From contig JAKSKR010000035.1 of NCBI GenBank assembly GCA_024401645.1, positions 1 to 32,301 on the forward strand: a stretch of DNA of 32,301 nucleotides. The letters run 5' to 3'. The notes beneath the pieces are model-generated. The model worked only from the letters and a program-made list of their open reading frames with translations, ran no database searches and was not told the DNA's origin. Both the position numbers and the translations under genes were made by a program. Below, piece by piece: positions 31,899 to 32,301 of the stretch; the first letter of the stretch is position 1; the number at the start of each line of letters is the position of its first letter. The stretch is from Paludibacteraceae bacterium (lineage in GTDB: Bacteria; Bacteroidota; Bacteroidia; Bacteroidales; Paludibacteraceae).

Positions 31899-32301
31899 AT
31901 GGCAAATTACATCATAACAGCTACTTGTAAGCAAGTTGAACTCCTTTCTTTGGCTTGCAATCAGGCAATGAGGATTCACATAGGACAATTAGCAGATCCG
32001 TTGACTGTCCAACTCAATTTCGAGATTGGGTATCTTCGTCACCATGATGGAGAACCTGGTCCTATGGAAGTCCAGGAGAAATTGGAAGAGTTGTCAAAAC
32101 TGTGCTGGCATAACAGATCTTATGGCTATGGATATGATGAAATATCTAAGGAATATTGGAAATTATATCAAATTTTCAAAAGTGCAGAAAACTCACTCAC
32201 ATCAAGCACCTTTCAATTGACATTCCATCAATTGGAATTTATAAGGAAAGCGTGCGAACAGGCTGCACGTCTTCGTGCTGGGCAACTTGACTATATTTTC
32301 A
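31899..32301 (+). CDS. hypothetical protein, truncated by the window end
   Basis: An open frame from ATG 31899 (MANYIITATCKQVELLSLAC) runs without a stop for at least 134 codons to the end of the window. It begins 24 bp after the Fic stop on the same strand. The visible part is soluble, with repeated aromatic and charged residues (RHHDGEPGPMEVQEKLEELS) and no recognised motif. It may be the next gene of the AlbA_2-Fic transcript. Its length and function are unknown. Confidence 0.65.
   Translation, partial: MANYIITATCKQVELLSLACNQAMRIHIGQLADPLTVQLNFEIGYLRHHDGEPGPMEVQEKLEELSKLCWHNRSYGYGYDEISKEYWKLYQIFKSAENSLTSSTFQLTFHQLEFIRKACEQAARLRAGQLDYIF

Noticed and set aside
14887..32301. Complete integrative element or prophage
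   Set aside because: No integrase, relaxase, transposase, capsid or terminase gene is visible; the region is better described as a patchwork of defence and replication-like modules.

Overview
The window looks like a chromosome segment from a Bacteroidales bacterium, most likely Prevotella or a close relative. Promoters match the Bacteroidetes -7 box TAnnTTTG rather than a sigma70 -10 box, Shine-Dalgarno sites are scarce, and many genes (DUF4248, the HU-like DNA-binding protein, the Fic and AlbA_2/Schlafen proteins with simple-repeat linkers) are typical of that order. No rRNA or complete marker gene is present, so genus is an inference.

Positions 1-14700 are ordinary chromosomal housekeeping sequence. 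In order they hold: a periplasmic S41 C-terminal processing protease; a two-gene operon of a PHP-family phosphoesterase and a Nudix hydrolase; an AAA ATPase of the DUF234 type; a secreted GH3 beta-glucosidase; tRNA-Ser(TGA) and tRNA-Lys(CTT); a short 1-deoxyxylulose-5-phosphate synthase; a Sel1-repeat protein; a secreted alpha/beta hydrolase; a DUF5131 protein with a small membrane protein; and an EFR1-type ferredoxin/flavodoxin protein overlapping ispE. Two MEP isoprenoid-pathway genes (dxs, ispE) lie 5 kb apart. A 142-bp branched palindrome directly abuts the 3' end of tRNA-Ser.

From about 14900 to the end the window is an accessory, defence-rich region with decayed pieces. It opens with a Fic-gene remnant, a short minus-strand transcription unit (strong promoter and terminator around what looks like the 3' stub of another gene), and a frameshifted XRE regulator. 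A Septu-like PtuA ATPase/PtuB HNH pair follows. Next is a minus-strand replication-like module: small holin-like membrane protein, HU-like DNA-binding protein fused to an InlB-B repeat, DUF4248 protein, CHC2/Toprim primase-like protein, a frameshifted DUF3987 protein and a hypothetical protein. Its intergenic regions carry a large imperfect palindrome and a three-copy iteron-like array.

The most interesting part is 23263-29028. A long prokaryotic Argonaute (709 aa) has lost catalytic PIWI aspartates and carries a cytosine-5 methyltransferase motif I in its first 40 residues. It is transcribed 12 bp ahead of an unrecognised 392-aa gene. Divergently, an XRE regulator leads an operon of an HNH nuclease and a class I methyltransferase-HIT fusion, followed by an AlbA_2/ATPase-type regulator and a Fic protein. 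My working hypothesis is that the inactive Argonaute acts as a nucleic-acid-guided sensor whose effector is the unknown neighbour or the divergent HNH nuclease. The last gene runs off the window end.
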